Positions 21,900-33,193 of a stretch of 64,000 bases of DNA are shown here, piece by piece (within the stretch, counting starts at the first letter, position 1; each line of letters begins with the position of its first letter). The notes beneath the pieces were generated by a model. It was not told the origin of the DNA. It saw nothing but the letters and a program-made list of their open reading frames with translations, and made no database searches. This stretch comes from Cordilura impudica (lineage: Eukaryota; Arthropoda; Insecta; Diptera; Scathophagidae), in the NCBI GenBank assembly GCA_963682025.1, contig OY821517.1, forward strand, positions 233,065,326 to 233,129,325, given 5' to 3'. Made by a program: the position numbers and the translations under genes.

Positions 21900-24548
21900 C
21901 ACTGTCCAACAGCATTTTTGGAACAGAATAGCGACCCTACAATTCTGAAAGGGTATGTTGAGTAGATCATTTTTGTAGAACAAACTTGTGGTCCAGCACG
22001 TCTGAGTATTTTTTTACAGTGGGTCAAAATTTTCATTTTTTGGTCGAAGGGAGCATTATACTTTATGAAAAAAATACTGTAAGTTAATGTCTGAGAGAAT
22101 TCTTATGGTCAACAAAGACACAATTGTTGTAAATAAAGCTCTTTATGCTTAATTAGTAAAATTATACACCAACATATACAAAACAGCTAAAAACGGCCTC
22201 AAGTTCGGCCGGGCCAAACACTGAGTTCTCGCGTCCTGTCAGCTGTGACTTACAAATCGGGTGTGATATTTATTAAAATTAATAATAAAAAATAAAAGAA
22301 AAAATTCAAGCATAATTGAGCTACTAAGCAGTACATATCGGGTGTGATTTTTACTAAAATTAATATAAAAAAAAGAAAAATTAAAGCTTAAATAAGCATG
22401 GCGGATTCTGTTTGCAAATTAAGAGATTGGTTTAGTTTTATTTGTGGACATTTTACGCACCATCAAAGCAGGAGAAAGATATTGCCTACAATTGAAGAAC
22501 CATATTTTCTTTTCTTTGGAATACGATTTTTATCTGAAGCTTGGATACCAAAAACCGTATGTACTACTTGCGAAAGTGGTCTTTTGACCTGGTAAAAAGG
22601 CGGTACTAAGGCGTTGCCATTTTCTGCGCCTATTACATGGATTGGACCTGAAGATCACAAATCAGATACATGCTATTTCTGCGTAAATTACAAATTTGGT
22701 AGAAGCCAAAGGCACTACGCGACAATAACATACGAAGCAACAAATAATGTCATTTTACCAGAAGTGCGCTGTGAAGGTGTTCCGGTGACTCAACCGCCTA
22801 CACATACATTTTCGGCCAATATGACAGTCGCCAATACAGAAATAACAGCGGCGGTTGAAAACATATCAGATATAAGTTGCCTCTTGATGGTTTAAACATA
22901 TGTCCTAATTTGGTAGACCAAGCTTATTTTGAAGATCTTTTGAGAGATTTAGGACTAACAAAAGAGAAAGCTGAAATATTATGTTCCAGATTGAAAAACA
23001 GGAATTTGATAAAAGCCGATGTAAAAGTTACATTTCCAAGAAAAAGACACGCCGATCTGGAAAGTTATTTTAAAAAATCAGAAGAACTTGTATACTGCTG
23101 CAGTATTGAAGAGGTTCTAAAATATCTAAAGCTTCCACTGGACTCTTCCGCTTGGCGACTATTTATAGATAGTTCAAAACACAGCTTAAAAGCAGTTTTA
23201 CTGCACAATGGAAATCAGCATCCATCAATACCGGTTGCGTATTCCACAAAAAAGGAGGAAACATACGCAAATATTTCAAATCTCTTAAATAAAATTGAAT
23301 ACTATAAATATAAATGGGAAGTATGCGCAGACTTTAAAATGATTGCAATATTGACTGAAATTCAAACAGGATACACAAAATATATGTGCTTTCTTTGTAA
23401 ATGGGATTCACGTGCTACCAGCAGCCATTATCATATTAAATATTTCGAAGAACGTAAAGAAAATATTATTGGTGACTTAAATGTAATCCATGAATCCCTT
23501 GTCCCAAAAGATAAGGTCATACTTCCACCGCTGCATATTAAGTTGGGCGTGGTGAACAATTTTATTAAAAGCTTAAATACACAAGGAAATGCTTTCAAAC
23601 GCATTCAAACAATTTTCCCCAGATTATCTGCATCAAAATTAAAAGAAGGTAACATATGGTTTTAAGAAATAATTTATTTCATTCAATGTAAATTACCTTT
23701 TCTAGGAATGCTCGTTGGACCCGATATAAGAAAATTATTACAAGATGAAGAATTTTATGGTCATATGTCGGATATGCAAAAGACAGCATTTGACTTTATG
23801 CAGCTGGTTATATCAGAATTCCTTGGAAACTCAAAAGCACACAACTATGCAGAAAATATTGAAAGCATGCTAATCGGTTTTAACAATATTGGCGTTAAGA
23901 TGTCACTAAAGCTGCACTTTCTGCACTCTCATCTCAATTTTTTTAAAGAAAACCTTGGAGCGGTTTCAGATGAACACGGTGAAAGGTTTCATCAGGATAT
24001 AAAGGTATTGGAAGAAAGATTCAAAGGGAAATCCCAAAGTGTAATGCTTGCTGAATACGTATGGGGCTTGTACAGAAACCTTGACCCATCGGAACATTCA
24101 CGTCAAGCTAATACAGGAAAGCGTATTAAGTTTAATCTTTAATCCATTGTCATACTACTGCTATTTCCCAATTCCCTTTTACTCGAAAATTTGAAGCAGA
24201 AAAATAAATATGTACATACTATAATAAACCAGTATTAAAACAAAATTATAATTTTTTTTAGAAGGTTGCATGTAATTTTGCCAATTAATCGTAGAGAACT
24301 TTATTTACAACAATGGTGTCTTTGATGAATATTTTAATCCTTAAATGTCCTTTTTTAAAGGATATTTTTTGATTTTCTCGAAAAAAGGGTCAAATTGATC
24401 CATAAGGAGACCAGTTAGAGGGTTAAGATCTTCCACAAAAATAATCCTCATACAATTCCACAATACAACTCTGACCATAAGAATTCTCTCAGACATTAAC
24501 TTACAGCATTTCTGTTCCATTCAAAAAGTCTTAATTTGTTGGACAGTG
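21900..24548 (+). mobile_element. DNA transposon with CACTG ends, unclassified (CMC/CACTA-like?)
   Basis: Ends are CACTGTCCAACA at 21900 and its reverse complement ending at 24548, flanked by TAA on both sides (21897-21899, 24549-24551), a candidate 3-bp target duplication. Inside the ends, a 35-bp block (22077-22111) recurs inverted at 24472-24506, and an ATTGTTGTAAATAAAG block also recurs inverted (about 22121 and 24300), so the inverted repeats are long and mosaic. It holds one gene (22398-24142). CACT-type ends with a 3-bp duplication suggest the CMC (CACTA) superfamily; this is an inference. Confidence 0.75.
22398..24142 (+). pseudogene. Transposase-like protein of an uncharacterised animal family
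   Basis: Begins with a Cys/His-containing N terminus (KLRDWFSFICGHFTHHQSRR, then CTTCESG and a later CYFCVN pair), which looks like a zinc-binding domain. The core has WRLFIDSSKHSLKAVLLHNG, VCADFKMIAILTEIQTGYTKYMCFLCKWDSRA, PPLHIKLGVVNNF and, after a 57-bp GT-AG intron (23649-23705), MLVGPDIRKLL and SDEHGERFHQD. I have seen this set of blocks as unnamed proteins in many arthropods and Hydra. Acidic residues in FIDSSK, CADFK and DEHGE are candidate catalytic residues. Damage: one in-frame TAA (22593-22595) and one frameshift at about 22870. Its location between inverted repeats supports a transposase role. Confidence 0.75.
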
Positions 24549-24611
24549 TAATTATATATATGAAAAAAAAAATAATTTTTTTTTTCTTTCTTGATAAATA
24601 AATTTTATAAA

Positions 24612-25789
24612 AGAATGTATAGATGAGTTGGAAAAGCTCAAATTAAACATAAAAAAAGCAAAAATAGAGTATATGAACAAAAGTATAAGGAAAATAAATT
24701 CGAAAGATTAGCATATTTAGAACAGAGCGTAGAAGAATTTTCCATAGCTAACAAGAATAAAAAAAATAAAGACCTAAAAATAGAATTTGAAATTTTACAT
24801 AAAGAATTGATAGAAATAATAAAAAACATAAATATGAAAACTAAAGATCTTGATCAAGATTGGCAGGAAGGTAATTTGACAAAAATGGCTACTTTCGATA
24901 TTTCAATGGTGGGTAAAAACCTCCAAACATTTAAAGGCACTTATTTAGAAGATTTTATTGCACAGGCAGAATTGCTGCATGAATTATTAAAAGAAGACAA
25001 AGATATATTCATTAAATACGTCTATAATTTCAAGCTAACGACCCAAGTGCGAAGCATTCTAGCCAGTGCTAATCGACCAACAAATTTTAAAGATTTGAAA
25101 AATGCACTGGAAAACGCGTTTCCTAATCCAACAACACTACAACATGCTCTGATGGATTTGGGAACAATAAAACAAAATAACAAGACCATATCTGAATTTA
25201 GAGAATTGAGCAATTTTGAAATTAAAAATTTACCAAACGTCACACAAGACAGTAAAGACGCAATTTACAAAATGAGCGATAGCGTCGCACTTAATGTTTT
25301 CATGAAAGGGATACACATGAAGTATCAACAAATTTTATTAGCAAATATGCCAAAAACTTTTAATGAGGCTTTGAAAATAAAAATGTATTTAACATTAATA
25401 GCCGATTAAACAATAACAATAGAGCAAGATTTTCAAATTACCGAGGAAACAATTATGGAAATAATAATAATCATTTTGATACCAGACACAGTAATAACAA
25501 TTTTAGTAACTCCAATAACAGAAGCAAAAATGGAAATTTTAGAAACGACAACAATTACAATACTGGATACAGAAACCTTAACACACATAAAACTACAAGA
25601 AGAAACCTTGACAAAAACCCCAATTTCAACAATAATAATAATTATAATAACAATAATAACTACAAAAATAACAGAAATTATAACCATAATAACAACAACA
25701 GAAACAATAGTGGAAATATAACTAATAAAAGAAATAAAAACAATAATGCGTACAAATCATTCCATTACACAACTGATGAGGGAAACTAA
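24612..25789 (+). pseudogene. Gypsy-B Gag with Asn-rich tail
   Basis: The frame opens near 24620 (DELEKLKLNIKK, coiled coil), shifts at about 24670, continues through 24807-25409 (capsid-like region with FKGTYLEDFIAQAELL, VRSILASANRPTNFKDLKNAL and ISEFRELSNFEIKNL), shifts again at about 25395 and ends in a low-complexity Asn/Arg tail (NNYGNNNNHF..NYNHNNNN) at 25789. An Asn/Arg-rich tail instead of a CCHC knuckle is known from the 17.6/297 group of insect gypsy elements. Gag forms the particle and binds RNA. Two or three frameshifts break it. Confidence 0.85.
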
Positions 25790-25879
25790 AAAGGCCGGGT
25801 GACAAAAACAGTTGCCCAGAGAGCCAAAAATCACGAATATTCAAAATATCAAACAATATTAATACATTCATAATTATTA

Positions 25880-26219
25880 AATGCAATAATGTAGACAAAA
25901 ATTTAGAATTTCTCGTAGATACAGGAGCAGATATTTCTATATGCAAAATTAAAAATCTCTCAAGTATTAATACATCAGATACAGTTAGATTATCTGGCAT
26001 AACAAACGAAGCCATAGATTGTATAGGTACCAAAAATTTGAATTTAACACTTTCGACAGAAACTGTGGAACACAATTTTCATATAGTAGATAATGATTTT
26101 CCAATTCAAACCGATGGAATAATCGGACGAGATATGTTAACGAAGTATATGTGTAAAATTGATTTCGAAACGTTTACAATTACTTTTAACATAAACGAAC
26201 ACGAAATAACGCTACCATG
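25880..26219 (+). pseudogene. Gypsy-B aspartic protease
   Basis: The reading frame shows LEFLVDTGADISICK (active-site DTG, at about 25908-25952), then SGITNEAIDCIGTKNL and GIIGRDMLTKYMCKIDF, the second conserved block (G-x-x-GRDML) of retropepsins. It cuts the polyprotein. It overlaps the next frame (26217) by a few bases, and its upstream link to gag is in a different frame, so a programmed or accidental shift lies between them. The domain itself looks complete. Confidence 0.85.
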
Positions 26220-27832
26220 AACCCAAAAACAATACATCAGACAAATATTGTCATACCAGCAAGGTCAGAGGCGATAATTCCTCTATATACAAAGGACGAA
26301 GAGAGCATTATACTGAGTCAAGAAGTAACTGAAGGTGTATATCTGGCAAATAGCTTAATACCTGCACGAAAAGTAGCACATGTTAAAATATTAAATACAA
26401 ATGAAAAAGAAATAGTATTGAAGAGTTTGAACTACAAATTAAAACCATTAGAACATTATAGTGTATATTCTGCAAAAAGCGGAAATAAAGAGAATTATAG
26501 TAGATTAAATACACTTTTAAGCAACGTTGATATTGGTGGAAAGGCCAATATGCAAAAGAAACACTAATTGACATTTTCAAAGATTTTCAAGATATTTTTC
26601 ATCTCCCTGGAGAAGAACTAAGTGTAAACAATTTCTACACACAACAAATACAAATTAATGATTCAACACCAGTTTATATAAAGAATTACAGGCTACCACA
26701 AACTCAAATGGAAGAGATCAATAATCAAGTTGACCAACTATTAGCCGATAACATAATCGAGCATTCAATTAGCCCATACAATTCACCATTATTGGTGGTA
26801 CCTAAAAAATCAGCAAACGATACAAAAAAATGGCGTCTTGTAGTAGACTTCCGAAAATTAAATGAAAAAATAGATAACGACAAATTCCCATTAACAAGGC
26901 TTGAAGATGTTCTTGATAAACTTGGAAGGGCTAGATATTTCTCAACGCTTGATATGACAAGCTCTTTCCATCAAATTCCGCTACATGAAAATTCACGTCC
27001 GCTGACATCTTTTTCTACAGGAAACGGACACTATCAATTTAAACGGATACCTTTCGGATTAAAAATATCATCAAATAGTTTCCAAAGAATGTTGACAATT
27101 GCACTTAGTGGTTTAGATGCCGAAGCTTTTCTATATGTGGACGACATCATTATTTTTGGATGTAGTTTAAAGCACTACAATGATAATCTCATAAAAGTAT
27201 TCAACAGATTGAGAAAATACAATCTCAAACTAAATGCAACAAAATGCAGTTTTCTAAAACCAGAAGTGGTATATCTTGGGCACCTCATAACAGATAAAGG
27301 TATAAAAACAGACCCATCCAAAGATAATGTTATAAAAAATTATCCAGTTCCTAAAAATGCAGATGAAGTACGAAGATTTGTGGCCTTCTGCAACTACTAT
27401 CGACGGTTTATACCAAAATTCGCTGACACTGCAAAAAGTTTAAATTCACTACTAAAGAAAAACAAACTATTCACATGGGATAAAGAATGTCAAAATTCAT
27501 TTGAAGAAATTAAAGATAAACTTATGAACCCACCAATACTACAATACCCAGATTTTAACAAACCCTTCATTTTAACCACAGATGCGTCAAATTTTGCAAT
27601 TAGTGCAGTCTTATCGCAAGCTGAAATTGGATCTGACTTACCAATATCATATGCTAGCAAATCATTATCGAAACACGACATAAAGAAACCCACAATTGAG
27701 AAAGAGCTACTAGCCATCCATTGGGGAATAAATATTTTTAGGCCTTACCTGTATGGAAGAAAGTTTTTAGTGGTAACAGACCACAGGCCCTTAATTTCTT
27801 GTTTTCACACAAAAACCCATCTTCTAAAATGA
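26217..27832 (+). pseudogene. Gypsy-B reverse transcriptase and RNase H
   Basis: 26217-26567 is the protease-RT spacer (IVIPARSEAIIPL); after a frameshift near 26545, the frame from before 26708 to 27832 carries RT: SPLLVVPKK, WRLVVDFRKLNEK, YFSTLDMTSSFHQIPL (motif A), RIPFGLKISSNSFQRML (motif B), AFLYVDDIIIFG (motif C, YVDD), YLGHLITDKG, RRFVAFCNYYRRF. RNase H follows with LTTDASNFAISAVLSQ and TIEKELLAIHW, then VVTDHRPL. It stops at TGA 27830-27832 because of a shift, and a 4-bp GATA duplication at about 27907 breaks the next block (NADALSRI in relatives). RT and RNase H catalytic residues are kept. Confidence 0.92.
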
Positions 27833-28172
27833 CACGAATAAGAATGGATTTATCCGACTACGATTTTGAAATTAAATACAAAAAAGGAAAAATGAACACT
27901 AATGCAGATAGATGCATTATCACGGATAATTTTAAACAGTGACACACTGAAAGCAATGATTCCCACCAGAAATGAATCAGATGAGAAAATATTAACCATA
28001 ACAAGAAATATTAAAAAACAGATAAATAATACAAATAACCCTGATACTACAGAAAATACGAAGTGCATGTCCGAGCAGAAGTCTAATCAACTTTTTATAT
28101 GGAACTGTACATCAATATCAGATATACGTAAAACAAAAAAACTTAAGTTTGAAATAAATAAAGATATCAAAA

Positions 28173-29209
28173 ATGCATGATTTAAGAATAAATGAGCTAG
28201 CTTTAAGCAAAAGTAGCCAAAAATTTGATACTATGGCAATAGAAGAATTTAAAAATTTATACAACAACTTACAATTAAAAAGAAAAACTAATTTGAAAAT
28301 ATTATTATACAATGAACCACAAAGAATACTTTGCAAAGAAAAACAGAAAAACAGATATTATTATACAATGAACCACAAAGAATACTTTGCAAAGAAAAAC
28401 AGATAGAACTAATTAGAGAATATCACAATTCAATACATGGAGGACATTTAGGTGTCAGAAAAACTACTCTAAAATTAAAACAACGCTACATATGGAAAAA
28501 TATGAGCAAACAGATAAAACAATACGTAATAAATTGCAAACAATGTCAAACAAATAAACAAATAAAACACACAAAAGAAAAATTAATTCTAACAGATACA
28601 CCATCAACCAGTTTTGAAACAGTATCAATTGATACAGTGGGACCATTAAGATTATCCAACCATAACAGATACATTTTAACCATACAATGCGAACTAACAA
28701 AATATGTAGTAGCATATCCGATGGAAACAAAAGAAGCGAAAACTGTTGCAAAAACATTAGTAGAGCAATTTATCTTAAAGTACGGAAATTTCAAAATATT
28801 AAAATCAGATAAAGGCACAGAATTTATAAACCCATTGATGTCAGAAGTATGCAGTTTATTGGACATTAAACAAGTTTTCAGTGCGCCATACCATCATGAG
28901 ACGTTAGGTTCAATAAAACGAAATCATAGGGTACTTAATGAATTCATGCTAAATTTCTGTATAGATAATGAATGGGACTTTTGGATCCCTTATTTTATAT
29001 TCGCCTACAATACAACCCCACACGTAGATACTGGTTACACACCATATGAATTAGTCTTTGGAAAATTACCATACCTACCAAATGATACAATAAGAAAAGA
29101 AGAAATATCTTATGATATAGAAAATTATGCAAATGAACTAAAACAAAGGTTAAAATTCTCATTACAAAAAACAAAAGAATACATAGAAATAGAAAAAAAA
29201 ATAGAATAG
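28173..29209 (+). pseudogene. Gypsy-B integrase, catalytic Glu replaced by Lys
   Basis: From 28331 the frame shows the HHCC zinc finger (EYHNSIHGGHLG..CKQCQ), VSIDTVGPLRLS (first Asp) and ILKSDKGTEFINP (second Asp). The third catalytic position, in the GxIExxHRxLNE block of relatives, reads GSIKRNHRVLNEF: codon AAA at 28916-28918, so the essential Glu is Lys. The core ends with FIFAYNTTPHVDTGYTPYELVFG. A 56-bp tandem duplication (28301-28412) shifts the frame upstream, and the frame ends after a nine-A run at about 29190-29209. BEL-II is inserted at 29249; the C-terminal domain resumes at 37216. Confidence 0.9.
28301..28412. repeat. Tandem duplication, 56-bp unit
   Basis: ATTATTATACAATGAACCAC starts at 28301 and again at 28357; both copies continue through CAAAGAATACTTTGCAAAG. 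The copies are nearly identical. Because 56 is not divisible by three, the duplication puts the integrase N-terminus out of frame. Confidence 0.93.
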
Positions 29210-29520
29210 GAAATAGTATAAAAATAAATCCGTTAAATTTAGAAGTAGTGTTTAAGTACAATTTAATATTTTCTTTGTACTTTTCCGCCTTTGAGTCAAT
29301 TAGCCATTTTTGGGTTAATTCTGGGTTAAAATCTATGAAACTCCTTTTTTTATACATCGTTGAAAGGAGTGTTTACATAGATTTTAACTAGTAAAACCGT
29401 TAACGGTACTTAGATATTGCTCGCCACCTTCTCTCTTTTATTTTTTAACTTATAAAATCAACCGTTTTGGTACCTTCGTACACATAAACACCATCCGCTG
29501 TGCATATTTTATTTGTATAC

Positions 29521-30491
29521 TAGCTGACCCGGCAAACATTGTTTAGCCTAAAAAAATTATTTAATATCAAGATTATTTTAGAAGTTGTTGTTGTTGTGAT
29601 GTTAAATTCATTCTTAATTGTTGCCTATTGCGATTTCTTCGATCACTACGACCAATATTTGAACGCGGTCGTGAAGGCATTTTTTGAAAATATTTGTATT
29701 TTATGATAATAAATATTAAAATGAAATTTGAAATTGATTGAAATTTGACAATTAATATTTTTATGAAATTTAAAATTGATATTTTTTTATGAAATATAGA
29801 TAAATTGATTGAAAATTAATTTTAATTTATCCAATTTCCGTAAAGTAAAAATGTCAAGAGTTGTACTATACCTTAAAGTACGTATGAACCAAATTGCAAT
29901 TCTCTAGCTTAATCCATATGGCCAGGAATATTTGCCCCATCACTTCTCTTATTCAGTCCCTTATTCGAATTTCCGGAAAGTAAAAATGTTAAAAGTTTGA
30001 GCATACCTTAAGCTATCTCTATTCAAAATTTCAAGTATTTGGTTTAACCATATGGCCTGGACTTCAAGGAGGAGATTTTGCCCCGCCTTTTTACCCCGCC
30101 CAGTTGGAATTTTCGGAAAGTAAAAATGTCAAAAACTCAAGCATACCTTAGGCAGTATTAAAATTACACCAATACAGGCATTATTCTAAATTTTTTACTT
30201 CCGCCCACTCGCCCCGCTCATTTCCAGTGGTTCTATCAACCTGGTATTATGACCGTTCGAATTAGCGACCGCGAAAAATATAAAAACGACACGCATATTG
30301 ACTATATTTGAAAATTTTTCGACCACCACCCCTCTTTTACCACGCCCTCGCAGAGGGGTTACGGGGGTCTAACACAAAAAAAAACCATCCGGAGCATAAC
30401 ACGTACACATGGTGTTAATATAAAGTGGATAGCTTCAGTGGTTCAGCCGTGATGGTCAGACATACATACGCACAATCATTTTTATATATTA
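29521..30491 (+). mobile_element. SINE-like non-autonomous insertion in BEL-II 5' LTR
   Basis: Starts TAGCTGACCCGGCAAACATT and ends GGTTCAGCCGTGATGGTCAGACATACATACGCACAATC followed by a TTTATATATTAAG tail (motifs quoted in parts: GGTTCAGCCGTGATGG, then CATACATACGCACAATC). CTGACCCGGCA heads and GGTTCAGCCGT..ACATAC tails are common in arthropod dispersed repeats. No ORF is supported. It contains three related segments of about 135-140 bp (see separate entry). Insertion ends are approximate because local LTR sequence was changed. Confidence 0.7.
29836..30190 (+). repeat. Three degenerate internal repeats of the SINE-like insertion
   Basis: TTCCGTAAAGTAAAAATGTC (29836), TTCCGGAAAGTAAAAATGTT (29971) and TTTCGGAAAGTAAAAATGTC (30111) each lead into a CATACCTTA-type phrase and, for the first two, CCATATGGCC. 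Period is 135-140 bp. Confidence 0.8.
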
Positions 30492-30590
30492 AGATACAAA
30501 TAAAATAGAGATTTTATTTTCTCTTTCTAAAAACCTTATACTATATTGTGTTTTTATTTTTTTATATATTTTGTGCTACATACGCAAACA

Positions 30591-31292
30591 TTTGGTCCTT
30601 CGAGCCGGATCCTGAGGAAAAATTTGGAAACATTACGTATATATTCGTTTATATTTTAATCGAAAGAAAAAGCAAAAGCCGTCGGGATTTAAAAAAAAAA
30701 AAAGTGTGTTGTGCAAGTAATAATATATACATATAATAATCATATCGTGTTTGTTTTAATCGAAGGAAAGAGAAAAAGCCGTCGGGATTTTTAAAAAAAA
30801 GTGTTTAGTGCAAATAATAATAATTTAAACAGATTTACATATAAACAGATATACATTATAATAAAGATTATAAGTAAATCGGTTTTTCTCCTTTGTGTTA
30901 TACATATACGCTCACGCGAACGTTTTTTTTTTCGTGTTTAAGCTGCTTAAGCTGAATAGTGTTTATTTCTCTATACGTTCACGCGTTGGTTTTTTTTTGT
31001 ATTTATGCTCAAGAGTGTGTTCATTTCTCTTCACACTAATATATACGCACACGCATTGTGTTGGTTTGTTTTTTTCTATAACATTGTTAGTCACCCTACT
31101 GTCCGTTTTAGTCGCGACATATCCAGTGTGTTTTTTAAAATAATACCACATATTAAGAAAATAAAATTTTTTAATATAGTTTCATATTATTAGTTTATAA
31201 TATATTATTATTTTTTCGGATTTTTTTTTTAACGAATTTTTATATTGTTATTTAAATTAAATTAACTTATTTTAAAATAAATTCGAACCAAA
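30591..31292 (+). other. BEL-II leader with primer site
   Basis: Directly after the LTR comes TTTGGTCCTTCGAGCCGGAT, shared in form with the BEL-III leader (49814), so it is the likely primer-binding segment. The leader contains duplicated blocks: AAAAGCCGTCGGGATTT at about 30673 and 30774, and a TATACG(C/T)TCACGCG..TTTTTTT motif at about 30904 and 30974. No gene other than the following gag. Confidence 0.75.
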
Positions 31293-32198
31293 ATGCCGGG
31301 AACTGCACTTAATATTTTTATTCGCGATTCGGATACGCTCATTAAATTTGAGGCGAAATTCAACCATATTCGTGAGGAGTTACATTCGGTATTTAATCTT
31401 GAAATTCGTGGAAAAGAATTGGACTTGCTTTGGGAACAAGTAAAATCGACATATCGTACTTGCTTATCATATTTAGAAAATTCGGATGACGCGGAACCGG
31501 CGGATTTTGACGCGGCTGAATCGAAATATGAAACCACTTTTAACGCGTACGTTAATTGTTTATCTAGGATTAATGAACGATTACATCATTTTAAATCCAA
31601 CGCGACACCGAAAGAGCAGTCTCAGTCTCCGAGTGTAAACCTTAATTCAGCTGACAACTTTTGTCATAATTTAACGCTTCCGCCATGCGATACCGACGTT
31701 TTTGAGGGCGATTACATTTCTTGGCCCACTTTTAGGGATCTTTTTACAGCGGTTTATATCAATAACTCTCGACTTAGCAATATTGAGCGGCTATGCCATT
31801 TAGTTCGGAAAACTAGTGGCGAATCTCGGGAAATTGTTTCGAAATGCCCTCTCACTAATCAAGGTTTTCATGTTGCGTGGCGCAACTTGAGGGACGCATA
31901 TGATAATCCGCGTATGCTGGTTAATAACCAGTTAAAATCGCTATTTAGCCTTCCCTTTCTTGATAAGGAAACCTCGTCGGGATTAAAAACTTTACAACGC
32001 GGAATAAACGGTTGCCTTACGGCTATGTCAATTTATAATATTTCGACGCACAGCTGGGATCCTATTATTGTATTTCTTTGTATTCAACGGTTACCTTCGC
32101 AAACTGTTAGTCTGTGGGAACAGAGTATAAAGGACAAATCAGCTTTGTCACTCTGGAAGGAGTGTTTACGTGATCTTAGGGGGTTCAGAATCTGCTAA
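31293..32198 (+). pseudogene. BEL-II Gag
   Basis: A 301-codon frame beginning MPGTALNIFIRDSD. The N-terminal 130 residues are helical and acidic; then DVFEGDYISWPTFRDLFTAV (DUF1759 signature, residues about 135-155), IERLCHLVRKTSGE, CPLTNQGFHVAWRNLRDAYD, LKTLQRGINGCLTAMS and LPSQTVSLWEQS follow. This is the Pao-type capsid/packaging protein. The frame is lost at about 32180 by a frameshift, and the zinc-finger region continues in another frame. The start codon is well supported by leader position and by its similarity in layout to BEL-III. Confidence 0.9.
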
Positions 32199-33183
32199 AC
32201 GGCTTTCTGAACCTAAAATCAAAACGCATCATACCAATTCTGCTTCAACTTCAAGTGCTTCTTGTGTTCTTTGTAAGAATCAAGTTCACTTTTTACGTTC
32301 TTGTCATCGATTCAAAAGTTTATCTGTTGCGGATCGATTTTCTACGGTAAAAAAGTTTCACTGTTGTGTCAATTGTCTCGCAAGGACACATGAAGCTAAA
32401 AATTGTAGCAGTTCGTATAATTGCTCCATTTGTAACAAGAGACATCATACTATGTTACACCGTGAATTACCATCTTCTGAAGTTTCTAGGGATACTAATC
32501 GGTCGAATTCGGGTGTTAGTTCCGTTTCTGTTTCTCGAGTTTCAAACTCCGTACCTGCAATCGCATCATCTTCGAATGCCAATCATGCCACAGCTCCTAC
32601 AAATCGTCAAGTATTTCATACAGCGCAAAGTAGGACTGTACTTTTAGGGACGGCTATGGTGAATCTTATTCATCAGGGTACTACGTACCCAGCCCGGGCC
32701 CTTATTGACCCTGCTTCTGAAGCATTGTTCATTTCTGAACGTTTGCAAAATCGCCTGAAAATTTCGACGCATTCGACGAATGCTCAAATTTCAGGAGTTA
32801 ATCAGGCAGTTACGGCAATGTCTAGAAATCTTCGTTCATTAAAAATTGGCTCCACCCTCGATTCATCCCTTGTATTGGAAACATTGGCACTTGTTTTGCC
32901 AAATATTTCGGGTAATTTACCATCATTTACAGTCCACTCGTATTTAAAGGAAAATTTGCCAAACCTTCATTTGGCCGATATTAATTTTGATGACAGTCGA
33001 CCTGTTGATCTTTTGCTTGGCGCGGATTTGTATCCAATAATTCTGTTGGGAGAAATCCGTCGCAATATTTTGGGCTCTTTACTAGAACACTATTTTTGGC
33101 TGGATTATTACTGGTCCAGTTGTAGAACCTCAAGTTCAGGTATATTCTACGAATGTCGAATTTTCAGAGGAAGATTGCCTTAA
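32170..33183 (+). pseudogene. BEL-II zinc-finger and protease region
   Basis: Begins with Cys/His pairs CVLCKNQVHFLRSCHRF, FHCCVNCLARTHEAKNC and CSICNKRHHTMLHRE, the Pao-type nucleic-acid-binding fingers. After a Ser-rich linker comes ARALIDPASEALFISERLQ, the protease active site with D-P-A-S where most retropepsins have D-S/T-G, then VLPNISGNLPSF and RPVDLLLGADLYPIILLGEIR. A frameshift at about 33085, just before the FGWI-type block, ends the frame; the last residues to 33183 are out of frame. The protease would process Gag-Pol. Confidence 0.88.
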
Positions 33184-33193
33184 CAAAAATCTT

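Larger units (their letters stand above)
29249..30590 (+). repeat. BEL-II 5' LTR (interrupted)
   Basis: Matches the 3' LTR over 29249-29508 and from about 30492 to 30590 with about three visible differences. A long stem-loop lies at 29325-29388 (GTTAAAATCTATG pairs with CATAGATTTTAAC, and AAACTCCTTT with AAAGGAGTGTTT). The middle is replaced by a SINE-like insertion. Confidence 0.93.

Noticed and set aside
25433..25721. ORFs made of Ile/Thr/Val runs on both strands
   Set aside because: They are out-of-frame readings of the Asn-rich AAT/AAC codon repeats of the Gypsy-B Gag tail.
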